Translations under genes and position numbers: made by a program
Assembly: GCA_004124385.1 (NCBI GenBank)
Contig: SCKN01000007.1
Span: forward strand, 62,001 to 126,000
Direction: 5' to 3'
DNA: 64,000 bases
DNA from: Fidelibacterota bacterium
GTDB taxonomy: Bacteria; Fidelibacterota; Marinisomatia; Marinisomatales; TCS55
Notes under the pieces: model-generated
Database searches by the model: none
Seen by the model: only the letters and a program-made list of their open reading frames with translations
Told to the model about the DNA's origin: nothing
Part shown: positions 16,971 to 24,615 of the stretch, in pieces
How the letters are laid out: the number at the start of each line of letters is the position of its first letter
Numbering within the stretch: position 1 is the first letter of the stretch

Positions 16971-19405
16971 TTAATTAAACTAACCTTGCGAAAGTCTAAA
17001 GCAGATCCGGAAGAAATGGTAACGATATATACACCGGAAGAAACATTTTGGCCTTTATTATTTAAACCGTTCCAATTCCACGAGTTTATTCCTATTGCAG
17101 ATGGTGGTATTGATTCATTTTTTATTGTTCGGCCCAATATATCAGTGATAAGAATGTTAGACACTTTATTCATGTGAAGGTTTTCAAATACGATTGTTAT
17201 AGATGAATTAGATGGATTTGGAAAAATAGATTTTATAGACACAGTTTTTGGAAGATTCGTATTAGTTGATTCATGTGATGTTAACTGTTCTTCATAAAAG
17301 TTGACAATTTTTATCATCAGATCATTCCGTTTGGATTCTGGATAAATAGCCTCAAAACCAACGGATAAATGGACAATGCCTCCAATATCATTACCTGACC
17401 CGAATGTGCCTATATATTGAACTCCCATCCCGCCTCTGGTGTTATAATCAACACCATCATATTTAGCACAAATTTCCGCACTGCCACTTGGTTTTATTCC
17501 ATCTGGCCAATCAACATTATAGGTGCCGTGGCTGCCATTATCAAATGTGATATTGTTAATATTATTGAAAATAGAATTGTTTACACCGAAACCACTATAT
17601 GTTCCATTTTGACCTCCAGCTGCATCGGAAATGTATTCAGCTTTCAGGTAATTATTATAAAATGATTGATCAATACTTGTGCCTTGGGATGATAAATCAT
17701 ATCCGACTTCTGATCCAGACAAAAACAAAAATCCACCATTTTCCAAATAATCTTTTACCTGATCTTGTTCTTCATAGTTGAAGGTACTATTTGCAGTCCC
17801 TTCTTCACCCAGTATCCAATCAACAAATGTATAATTCAATTCAATTTCATTATGTATTACTGCTTCATTTGTTGCTGAATCAAATGCTAATCCACTGTTA
17901 GCTATTGCGTCACCGTGTTGACGAATAAAATTGTGAGTATTTGTCGTTCCGCTGGCGCGATCAAAACCATTTACAATTAAACAGGGAACGGGCGAACTTG
18001 AGGGGACAATACCCAAATATTCTGTTTGAGGACTGGCGCCAAAATCATTCAAAGCAACCACAGCAAAATAATACGTTTCACCTTCATTCAAGTTCTCAAT
18101 AATGACTGGTCGTTGATTAGAGATTATTATGGTATCCACATTGGTGTAATTTAAATAAGATCGCAATACTGCAAATTCACTTGCCGTATTTGCACCGTTA
18201 AAATCAATCATTATATCGCCGTTTCCCACGTTGCGAATAGATAATTTTCCAGGAGTCGTAGGCGGTGCAGTTGCTCCAAATTTATGTGCCAGCAAATCCC
18301 ATAATTCTGTTTCAGAGCCATCATACCCCAACGCCCAGATACCCACACCTTTCAGGTTTTGATTCATGGCAAAATCGTATTTTAAAGAGAGTGACAGGCT
18401 ATCATCGTACCAGCCTTGAACCCATCCAGAATTCTGATATTTGTACCAGGGAGTTTGTGATTGTGCATGCCATAGTTTACCAAATGAAAGTGCATTACTT
18501 TCCATTTCAGAATAAAATTTAGCACTACCCGTTCCTGTTGTTGATGCTCCTGCAGTTCCTGAAGAAGTGGGCCATTCAAAGCCATAATAGGGAAGACCTA
18601 ATATAATTTTATCTGCTTGGTTATTCGTCTTATTTAAATAATCATTTACAGTCCAGGTGATTGTATAACCAGATCCACTCAATGGAGAATTGGGTCCCGA
18701 TACTGAACTGCCGCTGTAATGATATGCATAACCCATAATAAATAATCCGTCACTTATGGTTGCCAATGCATCATAATCCCAGGCATTACTCCAATCTACT
18801 GCCGGCATAGCCAACGTGACCTGCGATCCGGGAATTGCTGTCTCGAATGCGTTTTTGAGATCAGTAATAAACTGTACCATATTATTTTTTTGCGATGCTG
18901 GCATTCCTTCAAAATCAATATTGACACCATCGGCACCTGCTGATGAAACAGAATTAACTAAATTATTGATCAGAGTTTGTCGGTAACTGCTGCTGCTCAA
19001 CAGAGTTGCAATATCACTGCTGTTAAATAAAATAGCTGTTAGAACAACATCCGTTCCAGCCGCATGAGCCGTATTAATGAGCGAAGTGGTCGGCCAGCCG
19101 TGATCATCGCTGATGCCACCCGTAGCAGTTACTTCTGCACCAAAATAAGCGAGTGTGGAAATGAGGTTGAAATTGTAATTGGTCCAAGCAGTTCCCATCC
19201 AATAAGGATGATATCCAAATACTTCATGAGAAGGAGTTGAATTGTTATTTCGATAATAAGGAAGCAATGGAATGGATTTTAATTGTTCATTTGACTCTGT
19301 ATAATGAATATTATAGTATTCTAACTGTTGTTGATGAATGCTGGGTTTATGTTCACCAAAAACAAAACATAATATTGAAAAAAAGATTAAAATAGGTTTC
19401 TTCAT
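16967..19405 (-). CDS. Secreted GH18 glycosidase with Fn3 and type IX sorting domains
   Basis: 812 aa with a signal peptide (1-17). The GH18 barrel (about 65-375) starts EVFGYHPYWMG, has the catalytic strand GADGVNIDFEGM (D159...D164-x-E166, E166 the acid/base) and FIMGYAYHYSG, LGLPYYGFEW. The YHPYW start and overall order recall the SleL/YaaH branch, which cuts peptidoglycan, more than classical chitinases. An Fn3 domain (about 380-468) follows, then a ~240-residue Rossmann-like domain (PCLIVNGFDRASG) as seen in FCB-phylum secreted hydrolases, and a sorting domain (IFPNPSNSSITIVF ... NVSSGVYIVTISSG ... KVSLIK). It overlaps the S66 stop and the NamZ start by 4 bases each. Peptidoglycan glycan as substrate is inferred from neighbours. 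Confidence 0.85.
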   Translation of the reverse strand: MKKPILIFFSILCFVFGEHKPSIHQQQLEYYNIHYTESNEQLKSIPLLPYYRNNNSTPSHEVFGYHPYWMGTAWTNYNFNLISTLAYFGAEVTATGGISDDHGWPTTSLINTAHAAGTDVVLTAILFNSSDIATLLSSSSYRQTLINNLVNSVSSAGADGVNIDFEGMPASQKNNMVQFITDLKNAFETAIPGSQVTLAMPAVDWSNAWDYDALATISDGLFIMGYAYHYSGSSVSGPNSPLSGSGYTITWTVNDYLNKTNNQADKIILGLPYYGFEWPTSSGTAGASTTGTGSAKFYSEMESNALSFGKLWHAQSQTPWYKYQNSGWVQGWYDDSLSLSLKYDFAMNQNLKGVGIWALGYDGSETELWDLLAHKFGATAPPTTPGKLSIRNVGNGDIMIDFNGANTASEFAVLRSYLNYTNVDTIIISNQRPVIIENLNEGETYYFAVVALNDFGASPQTEYLGIVPSSSPVPCLIVNGFDRASGTTNTHNFIRQHGDAIANSGLAFDSATNEAVIHNEIELNYTFVDWILGEEGTANSTFNYEEQDQVKDYLENGGFLFLSGSEVGYDLSSQGTSIDQSFYNNYLKAEYISDAAGGQNGTYSGFGVNNSIFNNINNITFDNGSHGTYNVDWPDGIKPSGSAEICAKYDGVDYNTRGGMGVQYIGTFGSGNDIGGIVHLSVGFEAIYPESKRNDLMIKIVNFYEEQLTSHESTNTNLPKTVSIKSIFPNPSNSSITIVFENLHMNKVSNILITDILGRTIKNESIPPSAIGINSWNWNGLNNKGQNVSSGVYIVTISSGSALDFRKVSLIK

Positions 19406-20421
19406 TCAGAATTCCTGGTTGGAGATTCTAGAATACGTATCAATTTATTGTCTGCGTCAATTTCAGCCAATACACCAATAGGTAAAGTGACATTGTATTT
19501 GTAATGACCAAAAGGGTAATTAGCTAAAACAGGTACACCTAAATTAGTAAAATACTGCTGTAAGACATCCATCATTTTAAAACTCTCAATGTCATCTGGT
19601 GGTTCATCCGATCTACGAGTAAATTTTCCTAATATGACACCTTCAAGATTTTCAAATTTTCCCGCTAATTTAAGTTGGGAAAGATAGCGGTCGATACGGT
19701 AAGGAGCTTCGCCTACGTCTTCCATGAATAGAATTTTCCCATCCGTTTCAATTTCGTATGGTGTTCCCATGAGAGCAGCGATCAGTGAAAGATTTCCGCC
19801 AATAAGTTCACCTTTTCCTGTACCTCCATGGAGTGTCATTACGGAATCTTTTAAACCGTATGATTCCAGTTCGATGATATAGCCATTGGCATTTTCTTTT
19901 TCTATGGCTAGCCAAAAATAATTATCGGAAATAGGGGAAAGATTATCTTCGCTTCCTAATCCATACATGGGGCTTGGCGTATGAAAAGTTGTAAGTCCGG
20001 TCATTTTATTAATGGCGAGATGCAGCCCGGTTATATCACTGAATCCCACTAAAATCTTTGGATTTGATTTTATAATATCATAATCCAACATGTCCAAAAT
20101 ACGTGTTATGCCGTACCCACCTGTTCCGGGAAAAATGGCTTTCACCTGTGGATGTGTCCATGCTGCCATGAATTCTTCAGCACGTCTTTCATCTGTCCCG
20201 CCAAGATAACCATGCTTACGAAATAAATCTTCAGCCTGAATTATAAAATATCCTCTCTCCTCCAATCGTTCTTTTGCCAATGACATTCTTGTTTTATCCA
20301 AAGGACCTGAAGGGGCAACAAATATTATTGTATCTCCTGGAGACAAACGATCAGGGACAGTGCTCAAAAGAAAAGAACTAATTAAAAGTGTTAGGATAAT
20401 TCCAGGATGAATTCGAACCAT
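19402..20421 (-). CDS. Exported L,D-carboxypeptidase (peptidase S66)
   Basis: 339 aa. The N-terminal hydrophobic stretch (MVRIHPGIILTLLISSFLLS) is a signal peptide or anchor absent from the second S66 protein at 22272-23201, so this copy probably works in the periplasm. S66 motifs: SPGDTIIFVAPSGPLDK, FPGTGGYGITRILDMLDYD, and the nucleophile block ILVGFSDITGLHLAI (Ser in G-F-S-D). Later come HGGTGKGELIGGNLSLIAAL and LFMEDVGEAPYRIDRYLSQL with the second catalytic Glu. S66 enzymes cleave D-Ala from L-Ala-D-Glu-DAP-D-Ala tetrapeptides (or act as MccF). Its stop overlaps the GH18 start (4 bases) and its start is 3 bases after the DdpX stop. Confidence 0.88.
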   Translation of the reverse strand: MVRIHPGIILTLLISSFLLSTVPDRLSPGDTIIFVAPSGPLDKTRMSLAKERLEERGYFIIQAEDLFRKHGYLGGTDERRAEEFMAAWTHPQVKAIFPGTGGYGITRILDMLDYDIIKSNPKILVGFSDITGLHLAINKMTGLTTFHTPSPMYGLGSEDNLSPISDNYFWLAIEKENANGYIIELESYGLKDSVMTLHGGTGKGELIGGNLSLIAALMGTPYEIETDGKILFMEDVGEAPYRIDRYLSQLKLAGKFENLEGVILGKFTRRSDEPPDDIESFKMMDVLQQYFTNLGVPVLANYPFGHYKYNVTLPIGVLAEIDADNKLIRILESPTRNSE

Positions 20422-20424
20422 TGG

Positions 20425-21108
20425 TTATTCTATAATTGTGAATTTTTCTTTTGTAACTTTATACGGAAATGCATCAAAATGCCACCATTCGGTAGAGATG
20501 GAACTAAACCCCGCTTGGGTCATGGCATTTCTTAAAATGAGTCTGTTATCAACTTGTTCTTGAGTTAAATCGCCTGCAATCAATAAAGAATCCTCAAGTC
20601 TTGGAAAGGCCAACTCTCCAAAATAATCATAATGGGTTCCCATATCTAAAGGATTACCGTTTTTATAAGTGATGGTTAGATCCACTGCTGCACCAAAGTT
20701 ATGAATGGAGCCTGTATTTGGGTTGGCGACAAAATTAGTTCGTTCTGATTCCGGAACATCGCTCAACGTATTCCAAAGTGTCCATTGAATCGAACGAGGT
20801 CGGAGTCCATCATAAATCAATAAGAGTAAATCAGGATATTTATTTTTTAATAATACGTGGGCCTGTGCAAGCATTTGAGCTGGAACTCTACGCATATAGC
20901 AAGTTTCCAAATCGCCGTAAACATCTATTCCCATGAAATTATCTGTAGAAGAATATTTTAGTTCCACAAGAAGTGTGGGGTCCAATTCTTGGACATTCAC
21001 CAAGTTATGTTGTTGTATTGTTTTTGTTGAAATAATTAACCCTGTTTGATTGCATCCAATGAATATCAATGCAAAAACTGCTAATATGATTTTCTGTTGA
21101 AATGTCAT
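20425..21108 (-). CDS. ddpX: D-alanyl-D-alanine dipeptidase, lipoprotein (VanX/DdpX, M15D)
   Basis: 227 aa from ATG 21108. A longer frame from 21141 would overlap spmB; the inner ATG gives a neat lipoprotein signal (MTFQQKIILAVFALIFIGC). VanX motifs are intact: VNVQELDPTLLVELKYSSTD, NFMGIDVYG, YDGLRPRSIQWTLW, the zinc block SIHNFGAAVDLT (S-x-H-x6-D) and STEWWHFDA (E-x-W-H, catalytic Glu and third ligand). The enzyme hydrolyses D-Ala-D-Ala. In vancomycin-resistant bacteria that protects the wall; in E. coli DdpX is used to feed on the dipeptide. There are no VanH/VanA partners here, and wall-degrading neighbours are present, so the nutritional role is favoured. Confidence 0.9.
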   Translation of the reverse strand: MTFQQKIILAVFALIFIGCNQTGLIISTKTIQQHNLVNVQELDPTLLVELKYSSTDNFMGIDVYGDLETCYMRRVPAQMLAQAHVLLKNKYPDLLLLIYDGLRPRSIQWTLWNTLSDVPESERTNFVANPNTGSIHNFGAAVDLTITYKNGNPLDMGTHYDYFGELAFPRLEDSLLIAGDLTQEQVDNRLILRNAMTQAGFSSISTEWWHFDAFPYKVTKEKFTIIE

Positions 21109-21119
21109 AAATAATAAAC

Positions 21120-21668
21120 TTATCCAAAAAAGAATCGACAAATGTATACAGCGCTAAATACACCCACTGCATCAGCAAATAAGCCTGCTACTAAGGCATG
21201 ACGCGTTTTGCGAATGCCCACGGATCCAAAATAAACAGCCAAAACATAAAAGGTGGTTTCGGTAGAACCAAACATGGTTGCTCCAATTTTTGCTATGAGG
21301 GAATCAGGACCATGTACATTTATTAAGTCGGTTAATAGACCTAATGAGCCACTGCCGGATAAAGGACGCATTAAAGCCAATGGTAGGTTTTCTGGAGGAA
21401 AGCCAATCACCGTTAAAAATGGTGAAAGAAGATTTAACAAAAGATCAAGAGCTCCTGATGCACGAAACATTCCTATGGCTACAAGTATTGCAACCAAAAA
21501 AGGTATAATCCTTACTGCAATAGTGAATCCGTCTTTTGCACCTTCAACAAACGATTCATACACTTTGATTTTTTTAAAGATTAGTCCATAGAATGGAATG
21601 CCAACTAGTAAAAAAGGAATAATATATTTTGAGAATTCGTTGATAACGCTGACAATTGAATCAATCAT
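21120..21668 (-). CDS. spmB: SpmB-like membrane protein (nucleoside-recognition/Gate domain)
   Basis: 182 aa, mostly hydrophobic, with GSGSLGLLTDLINVHGPDSL and MFGSTETTFYVLAVYFGSVG, the core of SpmB (spore maturation protein B) and the Gate domain of nucleoside transporters. Translation is coupled to spmA by an ATGA overlap, and a perfect Shine-Dalgarno (GGAGGTGAT) lies inside the last spmA codons, the strongest ribosome site I saw in the window. In Bacillus subtilis spmA-spmB are in an operon with the D,D-carboxypeptidase gene dacB and affect spore cortex. Here they sit between S66/S13 and M15 wall peptidases in a non-spore-forming Gram-negative. Transport of a wall-derived molecule is speculation. 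Confidence 0.85.
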   Translation of the reverse strand: MIDSIVSVINEFSKYIIPFLLVGIPFYGLIFKKIKVYESFVEGAKDGFTIAVRIIPFLVAILVAIGMFRASGALDLLLNLLSPFLTVIGFPPENLPLALMRPLSGSGSLGLLTDLINVHGPDSLIAKIGATMFGSTETTFYVLAVYFGSVGIRKTRHALVAGLFADAVGVFSAVYICRFFFG

Positions 21669-22261
21669 ACATCACCTCCATGAGAGAAGGAGAAGCGCTT
21701 CATTTTTTCTAAAGATTTAACTGCAATCACGGCAGCTATCGTGGACATTGTTGTCGCAATGATAGTTGTAATAAAAATTTGACTGGCATGTGCACCCATT
21801 AATGCAACGACAGTTGCGGGTAAAATAAGTTGAACGCTGGATGTATTAATCGCCAGAAACATACACATGGCATTGGTGGCTGTTTCTTTGTTGGGATTGA
21901 GTTCTTGCAATTCTTCCATCGCTTTTAAACCAAGTGGTGTTGCAGCATTTCCTAAACCTAATATATTCGCAGACATATTTAATACAATTGATCCGATAGC
22001 CGGATGATCTTCCGGCACATCTGGGAAAAGACGAATGGTTATAGGTCGCAACCCTTTGGCAATAATCCGGATTAATCCGGATTCTTCCGCAATTTTCATA
22101 ACACCTAACCAAAGTGCCATTATGCCAATTAATCCAATAGCCAAATTCACAGCCACTTTAGCCATATCAATTGCCGCTTCTGTAACAGCGTCAATATTGC
22201 CGGTGAATGCACCCACAACGACGCCAATAAGCATCATTCCAAACCATATGTAATTCAGCAT
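21665..22261 (-). CDS. spmA: SpmA-like membrane protein (nucleoside-recognition/Gate domain)
   Basis: 198 aa with several transmembrane helices: MLNYIWFGMMLIGVVVGAFT, AVNLAIGLIGIMALWLGVMK, NMSANILGLGNAATPLGLKA and NTSSVQLILPATVVALMGAH are SpmA signature blocks. The N-S-x-N-x-L-G-x-G-N-A-A-T-P segment is the Gate-domain motif. It pairs with spmB by a 4-base overlap, and an AAGGAA ribosome site precedes its start. The biochemical role of SpmA/SpmB is not established in any organism I know of; they are membrane partners linked to wall maturation. The upstream gene is the cytoplasmic S66 peptidase (10-base gap). Confidence 0.87.
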   Translation of the reverse strand: MLNYIWFGMMLIGVVVGAFTGNIDAVTEAAIDMAKVAVNLAIGLIGIMALWLGVMKIAEESGLIRIIAKGLRPITIRLFPDVPEDHPAIGSIVLNMSANILGLGNAATPLGLKAMEELQELNPNKETATNAMCMFLAINTSSVQLILPATVVALMGAHASQIFITTIIATTMSTIAAVIAVKSLEKMKRFSFSHGGDV

Positions 22262-22271
22262 TTATTTTTCC

Positions 22272-23201
22272 TTATAAAACCGATGATTCTAATAATGTTA
22301 ATGATGGTGAATTTGCTTTTGTATCCAACTTAACTGGAATTGATATGGGCAATGTTGCTTGGTATTTCCCATGACCACATGGGAAATTCGCTATGATAGG
22401 TATATCTAAATCTCCACAAACATCCATAACAATTTCATCTGTTGATTTTCCAAAAGAAATCTTTTGATCTTTCATGCTTATCAATTCGCCAATGATTAAT
22501 CCTTTTATGTTTTCAAATATTCCTGCATTGCGTATATGTACCATCATGCGGTCAAAGGAATATAAATATTCATCAATATCTTCTAGAAACAAAATTACAC
22601 CATTTGTATTTAACTGTTCATTCGTTCCCAGTCTATTAGCCAGTAGACATATATTCCCACCCCAAAGGGAACCTTCAGCTACTCCGGGTTTTAAAACTCG
22701 AGAAGGTAAATTACTTGGAGGTTGAATATTAACATATTCGTTCCCAGACAACGTTTTTTCCATTAATTCATAATTATAATCCACCATACCATTTTTATAA
22801 GTTGTTAACATAGGTCCATGAAAAGTAACAAGATCTGTTTGTTGAGTAATTGATATAAGAATAGCGGTAATGTCGCTATAACCCATAAAAATTTTGGGAT
22901 TCACTTTTATTTGATCATAATTTATAAGCGGTAAAACTCTGTTGGCTCCATAGCCGCCTCTTGCACATATAATGGCGTCAATGTCCGGATTGGCAAACAT
23001 GTCATTTATATCGTTAGCTCTTTCTTGGGGAGTGCCTGCAAACGGGCCGGATTTCAGATAATTGCTAGTTCCAAATTCCAATTGATAACCTTTTGTTTTA
23101 AATAGCTGGTGGACTTTTTCTAGAGTTTCTTCTTCCATCCAAAAGGAGGGACTGACAATACCAATTGTATCACCTTTCTTTAATGGAGATGGTTTAATCA
23201 A
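22272..23201 (-). CDS. ldcA: Cytoplasmic L,D-carboxypeptidase (peptidase S66, LdcA type)
   Basis: 309 aa without a signal peptide. S66 blocks: PLKKGDTIGIVSPSFWMEEE, IICARGGYGANRVLPLINYD, IFMGYSDITAILISI (nucleophile Ser in G-Y-S-D), GSLWGGNICLLANRLGT and LFLEDIDEYLYSFDRMMVHI (Glu of the Ser-His-Glu set), and FPCGHGKYQATLPI carrying the His. LdcA removes the terminal D-Ala from the murein tetrapeptide to give the tripeptide, the substrate of MpaA, whose homolog lies at 41597-42313. It sits 1 base after the DacB stop and is likely co-translated. This copy is unlike the exported S66 at 19402-20421, so the pair may cover two compartments. Confidence 0.9.
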   Translation of the reverse strand: MIKPSPLKKGDTIGIVSPSFWMEEETLEKVHQLFKTKGYQLEFGTSNYLKSGPFAGTPQERANDINDMFANPDIDAIICARGGYGANRVLPLINYDQIKVNPKIFMGYSDITAILISITQQTDLVTFHGPMLTTYKNGMVDYNYELMEKTLSGNEYVNIQPPSNLPSRVLKPGVAEGSLWGGNICLLANRLGTNEQLNTNGVILFLEDIDEYLYSFDRMMVHIRNAGIFENIKGLIIGELISMKDQKISFGKSTDEIVMDVCGDLDIPIIANFPCGHGKYQATLPISIPVKLDTKANSPSLTLLESSVL

Positions 23202-23202
23202 A

Positions 23203-24615
23203 TTATAGTTCAGCTAATATTGTAATGATTTTATCTTGTAGGTTGCGATAGGGTTTGGTTTTTCCTATAAATCCATTCATTAAAATGGAAAAGACTAATG
23301 GTTCGCCAGACTTTGTGAAAACATAACCAGACAAACAACTAACGCCAGATAAAGAACCCGTTTTAGCAATGATACGATTTCCATTTTTGCCATTCATTCT
23401 ATTTTTCAATGTACCAACTCCTCCGCTAGATAGGATTGAGATTAAATTATCCCAAATTTGATTTGTGTTAAAAGCCCATGATAATAATTGAATAAAATGT
23501 TCCGGACTTGAATAATTATAGCGTGAAACACCCGATCCATCAGACATATAAAATGTAGTCGTATCCAAATCAACTTCATTGTGCAAAAACGTTTTTATGG
23601 CGGTTAAACCATTTTGCCATGTCCCTGTTGTATCCGTTGCTTCGTGTCCAATTAATTTTACCAGTAATTCAGCAGTAAGATTATCACTTTCTTTCATAAG
23701 ATTATTAAGGGTAACGATTAATGGTTTAGATGTGTGAGATACCAACAAACGACCATTGCCTGAATATTCCCTTTTAAATATGTTATTTATTTCTCGTCCA
23801 TGATTTGACAGCATTTCTTTAAAGACAAATCCGGTAAATGCAGTTGGGTCATCTATATTTCGACTGAACGTATCTGCTGCTGACGTGTCCATCACCATTC
23901 CAGAAATAGTGAAATCATTTGTACTGTTAGCCCAATTCCGATCGATTTTAAAATCTATAAATCCTGTAGTATCATTCACCGTCAAAGACTGATTATTTAT
24001 CATTATATATTCTGTTTTAGGATTTGTCGTGTAATTGACAGGTGAGCCGAGGGTCGCTGGACGTATATAAAAATCGATACAATTATCATTTACAGAAAGT
24101 GCGCTAATCTGTGCTGCATATTTCCAGGGACCTTCATCCCACATCCAGCCTTCTCCGAAACGCTGGGTATCCATAAGTGATTCATCCAAAAATAAAGTAT
24201 CTATTTTATTTAATTTTTCAGATATCACTCGTGCTAACGAATCGAGACTATTTAAGGTTAGATCGGGATCGCCGCCACCCACAAGGTAAAGATTGTTATT
24301 TTCTTGAAAAATAGATGTGGTGAATGTATATCCTATATCCAGCAGTGCTAGGGCAGAAATACATGTATATAATTTTGTGTTACTGGCAGGATTAAAAAGT
24401 GAATTAGCATTTAATTCATAAAGTGTATTATTATTCTTTAGGGAAACGATTTTAATACCCAGATTTGTAGATAATCCTGAATCATCGATAACCTTTTGAA
24501 AAGCAGATTGAAGAAAATTGCTCCCTGAAACTTTATACATTTTTGGTGTACTTACACACCCTGTAATAAGGAATAAAATAAATATATTTATATAAAATTG
24601 TTTTAATCGAATCAT
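23203..24615 (-). CDS. dacB: D-Ala-D-Ala carboxypeptidase/endopeptidase, S13 (DacB/PBP4), lipoprotein
   Basis: 470 aa. The N-terminus ends in a lipobox (ILFLITGC). Penicillin-binding motifs: S-x-x-K in FNPASNTKLYTCISALALLD (about 76-95), S-x-N-like SDGSGVSRYNYSS (about 360-372) and K-T-G in RIIAKTGSLSGVSCLSGYVF (about 422-441). The spacing between the first two, about 280 residues, is the large insertion typical of S13. These enzymes remove D-Ala from pentapeptides and cut 4-3 cross-links. It overlaps the M23 stop by 4 bases. In a scavenging locus it would open and trim wall fragments; ordinary wall maintenance is the alternative. Confidence 0.92.
   Translation of the reverse strand: MIRLKQFYINIFILFLITGCVSTPKMYKVSGSNFLQSAFQKVIDDSGLSTNLGIKIVSLKNNNTLYELNANSLFNPASNTKLYTCISALALLDIGYTFTTSIFQENNNLYLVGGGDPDLTLNSLDSLARVISEKLNKIDTLFLDESLMDTQRFGEGWMWDEGPWKYAAQISALSVNDNCIDFYIRPATLGSPVNYTTNPKTEYIMINNQSLTVNDTTGFIDFKIDRNWANSTNDFTISGMVMDTSAADTFSRNIDDPTAFTGFVFKEMLSNHGREINNIFKREYSGNGRLLVSHTSKPLIVTLNNLMKESDNLTAELLVKLIGHEATDTTGTWQNGLTAIKTFLHNEVDLDTTTFYMSDGSGVSRYNYSSPEHFIQLLSWAFNTNQIWDNLISILSSGGVGTLKNRMNGKNGNRIIAKTGSLSGVSCLSGYVFTKSGEPLVFSILMNGFIGKTKPYRNLQDKIITILAEL

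Noticed and set aside
20425-22261. Possible vancomycin-resistance locus because of VanX
   Set aside because: No VanH, VanA/B ligase, VanS or VanR is nearby; the neighbours are wall-degrading enzymes, so a DdpX-like nutritional role is more consistent.
21120-22261. Sporulation genes
   Set aside because: SpmA/SpmB homologs are widespread outside spore formers; no other sporulation gene is present and the background is Gram-negative.
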